From positions 1 to 64,000 of the forward strand of contig JAGIBF010000030.1 in the NCBI GenBank assembly GCA_017744515.1: DNA of 64,000 nucleotides, in the 5' to 3' direction. How positions within the stretch are numbered: the stretch's first letter is position 1; each line of letters opens with the position of its first letter. The notes under the pieces were generated by a model. The model had not been told where the DNA came from. It was given only the letters and a program-made list of their open reading frames with translations, and ran no database searches. This stretch comes from Niastella sp. (GTDB lineage Bacteria; Bacteroidota; Bacteroidia; Chitinophagales; Chitinophagaceae). The position numbers and the translations under genes were made by a program. Shown here one piece after another: positions 34,977-43,484 of the stretch.

Positions 34977-35510
34977 ATGATGTTAATGGTGCTACTCCTC
35001 TATAAGTGGTTGTTGCTGTGTAGCAACTTATTTTCCGGCCCGGCTTCTCCTACCCCCGCTGCTGCTGTGGTGCACCCACTGTATGTGAGCGTATCGGAAA
35101 TCAACTACAATGCTACTGATAAGAACCTGGAAATAAGCTGTAAGATCTTTACGGATGATTTCGAGAAGACCCTGTCTTCACTGTATAATAAAAAAGTAGA
35201 TCTGTTCAGTCCAAAAGACAAGGCTGAGACCGACAAGCAGGTATCGGAGTATGTGCGTAAACGGCTGGTGGTAAAACTGGATGGTAAGGATGTGGCGCTC
35301 GAGTTTGTAGGTTTTGAGCGGGAGAATGATGCTATCTGGAGTTATTTTCAGGCTGCCGTGCCCGCAGCACCCAAAAAGGTGGATATCAGTAACAGTATTT
35401 TATATGAGGCTTATGATAAGCAGCTTAACCTGATGCATGTGTCGGTAGGTGGTACGCGGAAGAGTATGAGGCTGAACTATCCGGATAAGGAAGCTAAGTT
35501 CGAGTTTTAG
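34977..35510 (+). CDS. DUF6702 family protein, exported, 177 aa
   Basis: A short hydrophobic N-terminus (signal, cleavage near residue 28) is followed by HPLYVSVSEINYNATDKNLEISCKIFTDDFEKTL, which is the typical DUF6702 beginning, and by a C-terminal NLMHVSVGGTRKSMRLNYPDKEAKFEF. Function unknown. Divergent from HupE with only 50 bases between the starts. The stop codon's last base begins the ACACGAATT repeat. Confidence 0.8.
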   Translation: MMLMVLLLYKWLLLCSNLFSGPASPTPAAAVVHPLYVSVSEINYNATDKNLEISCKIFTDDFEKTLSSLYNKKVDLFSPKDKAETDKQVSEYVRKRLVVKLDGKDVALEFVGFERENDAIWSYFQAAVPAAPKKVDISNSILYEAYDKQLNLMHVSVGGTRKSMRLNYPDKEAKFEF

Positions 35511-35569
35511 ATAACACGAATTTTGGCGAATTACACGAATCAAGCTTCGACAGGCTCAGCTTGACAAGC
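35510..35569. repeat. ACACGAATT-type and CTTCGACAGG-type repeats, adjacent copies
   Basis: Bases 35510-35540 hold the ACACGAATT repeat, starting with the last base of the DUF6702 stop; bases 35544-35569 hold GCTTCGACAGGCTCAGCTTG followed by ACAAGC, an inverted repeat of AGCTT/AAGCT type. Confidence 0.8.
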
Positions 35570-35701
35570 TAAAAAGAGGGCGCAGCGCTTTAATACATTA
35601 TCAGAGCCTTAACAATATATCTTCGCGCCGCGCCATTATGTTTTTCAAGGTCGATTGATTAATCTTCTTATTGATGAATGGTTATAGGGTAACAAACTAT
35701 T

Positions 35702-36586
35702 TTATTTGCTGTACTGTAGCATCCACTCATATATATTCTTTCCATTTTCTTTATAGTTCGGATCGGTGGCTTTTGTCCATGCATCGTGTCCACCGGTAGG
35801 CCATATCGTCAATTTAGCAGGGATGGCCGGGCTGTTGGCATTGATCCTGTTCACACTGGTCTTTGAATTATCGGGTGATACTGTTTTGTCGTCGTCGTTA
35901 TGGAGTGCCCATACTGCTAATTTTGCAGTAGCTACCGTCTTTGCTTTAGCATCGCTCAGTGTTGCAGCGCCACAAATCGGTACGATAGCTGCCAATCGTT
36001 TTGCATATGCTGCTCCCACTTCCCAGGTATATCCTCCTCCCATGCTCAATCCACTTACATAAATACGGGTGGTATCGATGCGGTATTTGGATATGGCATA
36101 GTTGATCATGTCATTGATATCTTTTGCCATGGTAGCGTAATCCCATTTTCTGATCTGTGGGGATACCACAATGAATGAGAAGTTCTTGTCGCCTACTTTG
36201 AAGTTGGCAGGGAACTTTTTATTCTTAATCAATCCCGGAACGCCAGGTCCTGCTACTATCGGCAATTGATCGGCGCCGTTACCCAACTCTCCTACCCCAT
36301 GTATAAATATCAGTAAGGGATAACGCTTAGTGGTGCTATCGTAGAGGTATGGCAAGGCCTGCATGTATCCTCCGATGTTGTTGTTTACATTGACGGTGAT
36401 ACCTTTCTGCACAGCCGGGTTTGTCTCTACTACGTTATTGTATTTATTTTCAACGGGTGGCTTTGTGCCGGTCCCAGTACCGTTTGCAGGGGTAGCGGGT
36501 TCATTTTCACTTACATCTTTTTTACAGGATGTAGCTACCATCACAGGCACTATGAGTACCATCAAGTACTTAATTGTGTTTTTCAT
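35702..36586 (-). CDS. Lipoprotein carboxylesterase/peptidase of the alpha/beta hydrolase fold, 294 aa
   Basis: A lipoprotein signal with lipobox VATSC (Cys21) and a flexible Gly/Thr/Pro linker precede an alpha/beta hydrolase domain: LLIFIHGVGELG (oxyanion loop), nucleophile Ser181 in GLSMGGG, WALHNDDDKTV (acid) and TGGHDAW (His). It is similar to secreted esterases of the polyhydroxybutyrate-depolymerase/feruloyl-esterase-like group that take acyl groups off polysaccharides. The exact substrate is unknown. Monocistronic. Confidence 0.83.
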   Translation of the reverse strand: MKNTIKYLMVLIVPVMVATSCKKDVSENEPATPANGTGTGTKPPVENKYNNVVETNPAVQKGITVNVNNNIGGYMQALPYLYDSTTKRYPLLIFIHGVGELGNGADQLPIVAGPGVPGLIKNKKFPANFKVGDKNFSFIVVSPQIRKWDYATMAKDINDMINYAISKYRIDTTRIYVSGLSMGGGYTWEVGAAYAKRLAAIVPICGAATLSDAKAKTVATAKLAVWALHNDDDKTVSPDNSKTSVNRINANSPAIPAKLTIWPTGGHDAWTKATDPNYKENGKNIYEWMLQYSK

Positions 36587-36802
36587 AAGTTCAGACTTTT
36601 AATTGTTTTCTAACGGTTCGGATGAGTCAAAGATGGTGCCATTTTAGCAACAGGTCAAGCGTAGAAGTGAGCGAAATGTTAAAACCGTATTTTTACTGCC
36701 AAGTCTGGAAAACACACAATATTGTTATTGACGAATACGTTGCCGGCCAGCCACCGGACTGGGTTTCAGAGGAGTATACATTTGACAATCGTCAAAGGAC
36801 TT

Positions 36803-37198
36803 TTACATCAAATAGATGAGCAGAAAGACCAGGCTTATGTATCCCCAGAACATGGAGAAGATGAGGTGGATGACTGTTTCAAATGGTTTGTTTTTCCAGA
36901 GCTTGGGCGAGTAGATAAAGAACTGAAAGATCAGGCGCGCTCCCCAAAAGATGCTTAATCCCAATGCCATGCTTCTACCTAATGGTGTATACAACAGATC
37001 GTTTGTACAACACAAGCACATCAATCCCATCAGTAATACGCCGAATGCAATAAAGAAGGTGTGCACATACATCATCTGCTTATTGATGAGGCTTAGTGTT
37101 TTAAATTCCTGCTTCCAATGGAAATACGTGGGAAAGGCTGCATGTACGAAGGACAGGAATATCAGTATTATTCCTATTATCTTTAGTTGTAGCTCCAT
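36803..37198 (-). CDS. Four-TM membrane protein, unknown function, 131 aa
   Basis: Four hydrophobic segments (about residues 5-23, 42-62, 72-92 and 108-130) with short loops; no motif I recognise. Its ATG shares a base with the stop codon of the methyltransferase gene upstream, so it is the last gene of a tightly packed operon (DoxX-like, DUF2071, methyltransferase, this gene). Confidence 0.65.
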   Translation of the reverse strand: MELQLKIIGIILIFLSFVHAAFPTYFHWKQEFKTLSLINKQMMYVHTFFIAFGVLLMGLMCLCCTNDLLYTPLGRSMALGLSIFWGARLIFQFFIYSPKLWKNKPFETVIHLIFSMFWGYISLVFLLIYLM

Positions 37199-37950
37199 TA
37201 TTTAGTAAGGGTGTAGACTGCTATGAATGGGGTTAAGGAAAAATTGTTATCTACCTGCAAGCCTGCCTGTGCAAAGGTGTTGTGCCAGGTGTAGCGCGAC
37301 AGAAAATGAAAGGCGCCTATGTTGTAGGCCAGGAAATTATTGACATCCCGCAGGTGCTCTACTACTGTAATGGCGCCATTGGACCGTAACGCATTTTTTA
37401 ATTGCGTGAACAGTCTTGTGCGTTCTTCGTCGCTTCTGATCTCATGTGCTGCCAGTATCAGGTAGATGTGATCCACCGTGTTTGCCTCCAGCGGAATATG
37501 TGAAGTGTTGATGGCTTGTGTTCCCGGATATGGCAGATATGCTTTGCGTGCGCGGCGTATGGATACTTCGGTGTGCAGTTGTGGATCGTAAAAGTCGAAA
37601 ACGGTCAGGGAGGCATCCGGGTATTTCCTGGCGAGTAATGCGCTTGTTTCATCGAACCCGGCATGTATGTTCACTATGTGTGCCTGTGGATGGGACAATG
37701 TAGCCGGCATCCAATTCAAGGTGTACAGGGCTGACCGGTCATATACGTACCAGGATACTGTCAGTGAAATGATCATCGAAAGCAGCATGCCAATAGCAAT
37801 CGCTATCAGCAACGCCTGTAATATGGGCGACCCGTATTTTGCCAGCAGTAATAATGTAATTATTCCGCCGATGGCCATTACAAAGAAATGCCAGTTGAAA
37901 CGGATAATATTATAAACGCCCTGCATGGGCTTCCTGCTTAGTGCATCCAT
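37198..37950 (-). CDS. Membrane-anchored SAM-dependent methyltransferase-like protein, 250 aa
   Basis: Two N-terminal membrane segments (about 18-38 and 44-67) are followed by a class I methyltransferase fold with a divergent glycine motif (HIVNIHAGFDETSALLARKYPDASLTVFDFYD, about 90-122), a later VDHIYLILAAHEI strand and NALRSNGAITVVEHLRD. The loss of the usual GxGxG makes SAM binding likely but not certain. The start overlaps the end of the DUF2071 frame by 13 bases. Confidence 0.65.
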   Translation of the reverse strand: MDALSRKPMQGVYNIIRFNWHFFVMAIGGIITLLLLAKYGSPILQALLIAIAIGMLLSMIISLTVSWYVYDRSALYTLNWMPATLSHPQAHIVNIHAGFDETSALLARKYPDASLTVFDFYDPQLHTEVSIRRARKAYLPYPGTQAINTSHIPLEANTVDHIYLILAAHEIRSDEERTRLFTQLKNALRSNGAITVVEHLRDVNNFLAYNIGAFHFLSRYTWHNTFAQAGLQVDNNFSLTPFIAVYTLTK

Positions 37951-38676
37951 TTATCTATTTTGCCTTTTTTCCAGTAGTAGGGTATGTTTTCTATCATAAA
38001 TGCGTTGGCCAATATTATTCCGGGCAATTGCATGTTTTTGATAAATCCTATTGCGTGTTTTGTAACGTGTACCGGCCGGGGTGTCCAGTTTTCTCTCACT
38101 CCTTCGATGATCAATACTTCTTTCCGGGGTGCGTTGTAAGTAAATGTAAATGGCAGGGGGCCGGCAAAGCGTCGTGCTTCTTTCCAATCTGCAAAGGGTG
38201 ATCCGGTGGGCAGGCTCGTTTCCTGCTGCGCAGTATCGACCGTTATTTCAATGCCTGACTTTTTCGACTGTATAGTTAGTTTGGCCAACATCGATGTGCT
38301 GGGCTATATCCGTGTGCACATAGTTGTAATGGGTAAAGGTGTTGCCAATTGCCACCATTTTACGTTTATCTGTTTCTGACCGCAGAATATAAAGGCCCCG
38401 CAGGTTTTTATTGGCAGAGGTACGATAGCGTACAAAGATCCTGAAGCCGATCAGGAAGAAATCATTGCCCATGAATGTGGGAAAGCCTTTGGGCCTGAGG
38501 TGTTTTGTTTGCACGAATGCTGCCGCCACAAAGCCCCACCGATCGTGCAACAGGTCCAGCTCCAGGCATTCGGGTAGCAGCTTTTGTATCGCCTCTTTCG
38601 GTACTGCATAGGTAAGAACCAGTGACCGTTCGAAAAAGGCTTCTACTGCGAAGGGGTGATTTTTGAGGAACTCCAT
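37938..38676 (-). pseudogene. DUF2071 family gene split by a frameshift
   Basis: Two overlapping frames make up one DUF2071 (YqjF-like) protein. The first (38248-38676, 142 aa) carries FFERSLVLTYAVPKEAIQKLLPECLELD, FPTFMGNDFFLIGFRIFVRY and LRGLYILRSETDKRKM and runs into a stop; the second (37938-38291, 117 aa) begins LAKLTIQSKKSGIEI and continues to the normal end with GFIKNMQLPG. Reading through needs a skip of one base between about 38250 and 38291. No long homopolymer is present there. It could be a real pseudogene, a sequencing error, or much less likely programmed frameshifting. The neighbours on both sides overlap it by 1 and 13 bases, which implies that the operon was intact recently. 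Confidence 0.75.
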
Positions 38677-39056
38677 CAGACAGGGTTTTGTACGAAATAA
38701 GCTGGCAGTATAAAGGTATTAAAGTAGATCAGGCCATTAAAGAGAATGGCTATGATGGCGTTGATCTTTCCAAATAAGAGCAGGTCGCGCGCCTTGAAAT
38801 ATTCTATGGTGTTCATGACTGCTACCAGTACTATCTGCAGCCAGGCGCAAATGACAGGGTAAAGGCCGCTCAGTACCCAGGCGCTCATGGCGATCTCAAG
38901 GAGACCAATGGTTTTAGTGAGGGCTCTGGCATAGATAGCGCCGAGTATACGGGCCACGATCTGCTGATGCCGTGGTACTCTGTTCAGTAGCTTACAGTAT
39001 AAGCCATTGATCAGCCAGACCAATGCAATAAAAATAGTAAGTGCAGTATTGAGCAA
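38676..39056 (-). CDS. DoxX-like membrane protein, 126 aa
   Basis: Four hydrophobic segments with the DoxX-like pattern WLINGLYCKLLNRVPRHQQIVARILG near the N-terminus and KTIGLLEIAMSAWVLSGLYP in the middle. The family is membrane-bound and of unclear function. Its stop codon overlaps the ATG of the DUF2071 gene by one base, and DoxX-like plus DUF2071 is a known gene pair. Confidence 0.75.
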   Translation of the reverse strand: MLNTALTIFIALVWLINGLYCKLLNRVPRHQQIVARILGAIYARALTKTIGLLEIAMSAWVLSGLYPVICAWLQIVLVAVMNTIEYFKARDLLLFGKINAIIAILFNGLIYFNTFILPAYFVQNPV

Positions 39057-39108
39057 ACGTGCTTTAGGGTTGGTGTCTCATAAATATAACACCAGGTCAC
39101 TAATAGTC

Positions 39109-40407
39109 CTAATCTTCTTCCAGTTCTTCTTTGATCTCGTCGGAGATATTGACCAGCACTTTGTCGATGCGCTGGGCATCCATGTCGATGATCTCGAACT
39201 GGAATCCCTGCCACTCGAGAGTATCGCCGGTGTGCGGTATGCGTTCGAGTTTGTGGAGTATGAATCCCGCGAGGGTATCAAATTCCTGTTCGCCTTCGTG
39301 CATGTATTCGGTCTTTTCGAACCGGGTGAGGAAATCGTAGAATGGTATTTGTGCGTCGATGAGGAACGAGCCGTCCTGGCGCTCCACGATCTCGTAATCG
39401 GCCTGATCTATTTCTGGCATCCCTCCTACTATCGCTTCGAGGATATCATTCAGCGTGATCATACCTTGTACGCTGCCGTATTCATCTACGATGAAGCAGG
39501 CATGGTTGCGGGTGGCTTTGAATTTCTCGAGTACGTTGTAAGCTGTTACATTTTCGGGAACGAAGAGGGCCGGCTTCATGATCTGCTTGAAAAGGGTAAG
39601 GTCATTGGTCACGTACATATCCTTGAGGGATAGCATGCCCTTGATGTTGTCCAGGTCGTCTTCGCAGATAGGATATACCGAATGTGGCTCTCTCAATATT
39701 TTATCTCTGATCGATTGCTCGTTGTCGTTCACATCAAACCAGATGATGTCGCTGCGGTGGGTCATCAGGGAGGTGATGTTGCGATCGCCAAGGTGGAAGA
39801 TGCGCTCGATGATCTCCTGCTCCGCTTCTTCGATAGCACCTTGTTCGGTTCCTTCACTGATGATGGCCTTGATCTCTTCTTCCGTAACCTGATTGTCTTT
39901 GGTCTTGATGCGCAGGAGGCTAACGATAAGCTGGGTAGATTTGGTCAACAACCATATAAAGGGGTAGGTAATGATGCTCACGATGCGCATCGGTGCTGCC
40001 ACAGCTTTGGCGATGGCTTCGGGCTTGCTAAGGCCTATGCGTTTGGGCACCAGTTCTCCCAATACTAATGAAAAGTAAGTGATGAGGATAACGAGGACCG
40101 TGGTTGCCAATCCGCTGCTGTATTCCCGGAGGGATTCATAGCGGTTGAAGTATTCCACCAGGTCGGTTTTCAACTGCTCACCAGAGTACACACCGGTCAG
40201 GATGCCGATGAGGGTGATGCCGATCTGTACGGTGGAAAGGAAGTGATCGGGGTGGTTGGCCAGCTTCAATGCTTCTTCCGCCCGTTTATCGCCCTTATTG
40301 GCTTGTGCTTCCAGCCTGGCTTTGCGTGATGAAACCAGTGCTATCTCTGCCATTGAAAATAATCCGTTCAGTAGTATTAATCCAAGTATTATAAAAATCT
40401 CTGCCAT
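39109..40407 (-). CDS. CorC/CNNM-type hemolysin family transporter, 432 aa
   Basis: An N-terminal DUF21/CNNM membrane domain (about residues 1-190, with NGLFSMAEIALVSSRKARLE and VLGELVPKRIGLSKPEAIA) is followed by two CBS domains (about 205-335; MTHRSDIIWFDVND and ACFIVDEYGSVQGMITLNDILEAIVGG) and the C-terminal CorC/HlyC domain (about 350-430). The family moves magnesium or sodium; the hemolysin name is historical. All parts are present at normal length. It is probably alone in its transcription unit. Confidence 0.92.
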   Translation of the reverse strand: MAEIFIILGLILLNGLFSMAEIALVSSRKARLEAQANKGDKRAEEALKLANHPDHFLSTVQIGITLIGILTGVYSGEQLKTDLVEYFNRYESLREYSSGLATTVLVILITYFSLVLGELVPKRIGLSKPEAIAKAVAAPMRIVSIITYPFIWLLTKSTQLIVSLLRIKTKDNQVTEEEIKAIISEGTEQGAIEEAEQEIIERIFHLGDRNITSLMTHRSDIIWFDVNDNEQSIRDKILREPHSVYPICEDDLDNIKGMLSLKDMYVTNDLTLFKQIMKPALFVPENVTAYNVLEKFKATRNHACFIVDEYGSVQGMITLNDILEAIVGGMPEIDQADYEIVERQDGSFLIDAQIPFYDFLTRFEKTEYMHEGEQEFDTLAGFILHKLERIPHTGDTLEWQGFQFEIIDMDAQRIDKVLVNISDEIKEELEED

Positions 40408-40429
40408 GAGGGCTATATATATAATTAAT

Positions 40430-41038
40430 CTAAGCTAATCTAAGTATTCCGATCTTGTTATTAAATATTTTACCGGTTGCAAATCCGAGACCGCATCCAA
40501 GCAGACCGCCGCAAATTACATCAAATGGATAGTGTACGCCCACATATACTTGTGTATAGGCAATAATAAATGCCCAAACGAAGAACAGACCGGCCCATTT
40601 TCCTATCACATTGCGCAGGGTAAGGTAAAAGAACATGGCCTGGGCAAAATGGCTAAAGGAATGGGAAGAGGTGAAGCTGGAGCTTCCGGGGCAATAGTTG
40701 ATAAAAAAGCGAATGTGCTGGGATACGGATGGATCCTGACAGGGTCGAACGCGCATCACATATTGCTTGATGAGCTGACTGCTGATGATATCGCTAAGTG
40801 CTGCCGTCAATATGATGCCCAACAGCCACCATAATCCTTTTGTTTTGAAGTTCATTATCACAAAAAGCACCAGGAAGAGGTAGAGGGGTATCCAGAACAG
40901 GGTTTCGCGCATGAAGGGTAGCACGGTGTCCAGAAAATTGCTGCTCCAGTCTTGGTTCATGTGCGTAAGTAGCCATGTATCAAAGGGTTGTATCTGATGC
41001 CAAAACGATAACAAATTGGTAGCAGGGTCAAATATCAT
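40430..41038 (-). CDS. PAP2 family phosphatase, 202 aa
   Basis: Membrane phosphatase with the three PAP2 motifs: KQYVMRVRP (KX6RP-like), SSFTSSHS (PSGH variant, TSSH) and VGVHYPFDV (SRX5HX3D-like region with the His and Asp, but Tyr-Val instead of Ser-Arg). Five or six membrane segments. Substrates may be undecaprenyl pyrophosphate or phosphatidate-type lipids. The ATG at 41038 lies 59 bases from the divergent sulfatase gene, so the two share a promoter region. Confidence 0.85.
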   Translation of the reverse strand: MIFDPATNLLSFWHQIQPFDTWLLTHMNQDWSSNFLDTVLPFMRETLFWIPLYLFLVLFVIMNFKTKGLWWLLGIILTAALSDIISSQLIKQYVMRVRPCQDPSVSQHIRFFINYCPGSSSFTSSHSFSHFAQAMFFYLTLRNVIGKWAGLFFVWAFIIAYTQVYVGVHYPFDVICGGLLGCGLGFATGKIFNNKIGILRLA

Positions 41039-41096
41039 AGTAACAAAAATAAAGAAAAGCGAGGATTCCCTTAATTTTAGCGCTTATTTCATTGTA

Positions 41097-43079
41097 ATGA
41101 AGCGAATTGTACGATTGCCCGCACTCATCCGCTGGATGTTATGGACAGGTTTTATCTTGCTCCTGCTGTTCACGTTGATGCGTTTTGGCCTGTATCTCTT
41201 TTTCAATAAGCAAGGGAATTCAATGGCCGATCTCGGTAAGGCTTTCTTCCTGGGCCTGCGCTACGACCTGCGTACCATCTCATTGGTTTTGTTGGTAATG
41301 TTACTGATCGGCAGCCTCCGCCCACTGCACCCTTTTGCAAGTGCTGGCGGAAAGCGGTTCTGGACTGTTTTCTTGTATATCCTGGTTTTCTTGTTCCTGT
41401 TCCTGTTTGTGGTGGATTTTGCCCACTATGCTTACCTCGTACAGCGGCTGAACGCGAGTGTGCTGAATTACCTCGAAGATACCAGCATTTCCATGACTAT
41501 GGCATGGCAGTCGTACCCTGTGATCCGGCTGATCCTGGGCCTCGCGGTGGCTACCTGGATGATCATGTGGTTTATCCGCCGCGCCTGGCGGCGGGTCAAT
41601 AACCGCCCGCAGCCTGTAGGGAAAAAGACAAGGATCTTAAGTGCCGTTATCAGCTTTCTGATACTCGGCTTCTTTATTTTCGGCCGGTTCAATCAGTATC
41701 CCCTGCGCTGGAGTGATGCTTTTGCGCTCGGTAATGATTATAAGGCGAACCTGGCGCTGAACCCTTTTGAATCGTTTTTCAATACGCTCAAGTTTCGCAA
41801 TAAGTATGATGAGAAGAAGGTGAAGGAACTGTACCCCGTGATCGCCCGGTATTATAATATACCCGACAGTAATCAGGTATTGAACTTTGAGAGGAAGGTT
41901 GTTCCTGCCGGTGGCAGCCTGTCCGCGCAGCCCAATATTGTGCTCGTGATCTGCGAATCGTTCAGTGCTTATAAAAGTTCCATGTGGGGTAATCCGTTGA
42001 ATACAACGCCGTTTTTCGACAGTCTCAGCCGTAACGGATTGTTCTTCGAACGCTGTTTTACGCCTACTTATGGCACTGCCCGTGGTGTGTGGGCCACGAT
42101 AACTGGTATTCCAGATGTGGAAATGCCTAAGACTGCCAGCCGTAACCCGGGTGCCGTAGATCAGCATAGTATCATCAATGATTTTGCCGGTTACGATAAG
42201 TTTTATTTCCTGGGTGGCAGTGCCAGCTGGGCCAATATCCGGGGGGTACTTACCAATAATATTACCGGTCTTCATTTGTATGAAGGAGAAGATTTCAAAT
42301 CGCCTTCAGTCGATGTGTGGGGCATCAGTGATAAGAATCTTTTCCTGGAATCGAACAAGGTGCTGGCGCAGCAAAGCAAACCTTTTTTTGCCGTGATCCA
42401 AACGGCCGACAATCATCGTCCTTATACTATTCCGAAAGAAGATCAGGCCGAATTCAAGAAGGTAAACGTTCCGGTGGATACTTTACGCAAGTATGGGTTT
42501 GAAACTATCGAGGAGCTAAATGCTTTTCGCTATACTGATTTCAGCTATCGCAAATTCATAGAGGCTGCCCGCCAGGAAAAGTATTTCAACAATACCATTT
42601 TTGTATTCATTGGTGATCATGGTATTCCTGGTAATGCAGGGGATATGTTTCCGCAAGCGTGGACTGAACAGCGTCTAACGTCCATGCATGTTCCTTTACT
42701 GTTTTATGGTCCTTCTTTCATTCAGCCACGCCGCACTGATATGATCTGTTCGCAGGTGGATGTATTGCCTACCATTGCCGGGCTGTCACGCATTGCTTAT
42801 ACCAATACGACATTGGGTAAAGATCTGCTGGATTCAACCACGCATTCTTTTGCTTTCACTTTCGATCCTGACAATGATCTTAGTGGTGTGGTTAAAGGTG
42901 ATTACTTTTATCGCCACCAGCCTAAGACTGGTAAGGAGGAGTTGTATTCCATCGTCAATAATACTTCACCGGGCAAGGATTCTGCTACTGTTGCTACCAT
43001 GCGTGAGATGCGGAAGTTGACTGAAGCTTTGTATGAGTCGGGTAAATACCTGCTGTTGAATAATAAGAAGAAGCACTGA
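41097..43079 (+). CDS. LTA-synthase-like membrane sulfatase (phosphoglycerol/phosphoethanolamine transferase family), 660 aa
   Basis: Five N-terminal membrane segments (about residues 8-30, 42-65, 75-95, 120-140, 150-185) precede a periplasmic alkaline-phosphatase-fold domain: NIVLVICESFSAY (metal Glu), TPTYGTARGVWATITG (nucleophile Thr region), WGISDKNLF, IQTADNHRPY and VFIGDHGIPG. This is the layout of LtaS-type enzymes; in Gram-negatives they transfer glycerol phosphate or similar groups to periplasmic glycans or lipids. The ATG at 41097 is 17 bases after TAATTTTA (41072-41079), a -7-like box; the 27-residue extension lies before it. Confidence 0.88.
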   Translation: MKRIVRLPALIRWMLWTGFILLLLFTLMRFGLYLFFNKQGNSMADLGKAFFLGLRYDLRTISLVLLVMLLIGSLRPLHPFASAGGKRFWTVFLYILVFLFLFLFVVDFAHYAYLVQRLNASVLNYLEDTSISMTMAWQSYPVIRLILGLAVATWMIMWFIRRAWRRVNNRPQPVGKKTRILSAVISFLILGFFIFGRFNQYPLRWSDAFALGNDYKANLALNPFESFFNTLKFRNKYDEKKVKELYPVIARYYNIPDSNQVLNFERKVVPAGGSLSAQPNIVLVICESFSAYKSSMWGNPLNTTPFFDSLSRNGLFFERCFTPTYGTARGVWATITGIPDVEMPKTASRNPGAVDQHSIINDFAGYDKFYFLGGSASWANIRGVLTNNITGLHLYEGEDFKSPSVDVWGISDKNLFLESNKVLAQQSKPFFAVIQTADNHRPYTIPKEDQAEFKKVNVPVDTLRKYGFETIEELNAFRYTDFSYRKFIEAARQEKYFNNTIFVFIGDHGIPGNAGDMFPQAWTEQRLTSMHVPLLFYGPSFIQPRRTDMICSQVDVLPTIAGLSRIAYTNTTLGKDLLDSTTHSFAFTFDPDNDLSGVVKGDYFYRHQPKTGKEELYSIVNNTSPGKDSATVATMREMRKLTEALYESGKYLLLNNKKKH

Positions 43080-43484
43080 GGTCTATAACACGAATTTTAG
43101 CGAATTACACGAACAGAAAGGTACAAGGATATACGATAAGAACAGTGAGGAGGAAAAGCCACAGGTCTTCAAAGCAGCGAAGTAAGGCAGTTATGGGTCT
43201 ATACAATAGGTTATCTACATAATGATTATGATACAAGTCATGCCGTTCTGTGGACAACCGTTGTCAGGATATCATTTTCCACAATTTGATCATATATCTG
43301 TTTCTTTCCTTAATTTCCCGGTCCCGATGCTTGTTCGCCTCATCCTGTTGTTGATGTGCTTTCAATTATTCAATGTACCGCAACAAACGATCTGGTCATC
43401 ATATCCTGTAAAATACCCACAAGTGGTAATTACTGTGTAGTATCAAACACCCTATTTTTGTAACTGATAAAAACCCCTGGCACT
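43080..43484. other. Intergenic region with a dispersed repeat and the glmM promoter
   Basis: Bases 43085-43113 are the third ACACGAATT-type copy (ATAACACGAATTTTAGCGAA followed by TTACACGAA), starting 6 bases after the sulfatase stop. The rest holds no gene that I can support: a frame at 43222-43440 and a 37-residue hydrophobic frame starting at 43327 are possible but have no homology that I see. Confidence 0.6.
43453..43460 (+). promoter_or_regulatory. -7 box TATTTTTG of glmM
   Basis: Perfect TAnnTTTG match, 24 bases before the GTG start at 43485. No clear -33 TTG at the right distance. Confidence 0.55.

Noticed and set aside
36622..36819. 65-codon frame between esterase and membrane protein genes
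   Set aside because: Lacks a promoter-like box and any protein-like pattern.
43222..43440. 72-codon frame before glmM, with a hydrophobic 37-residue end
   Set aside because: No good start signal of its own, no terminator, no family resemblance; kept only as a note on the intergenic region.
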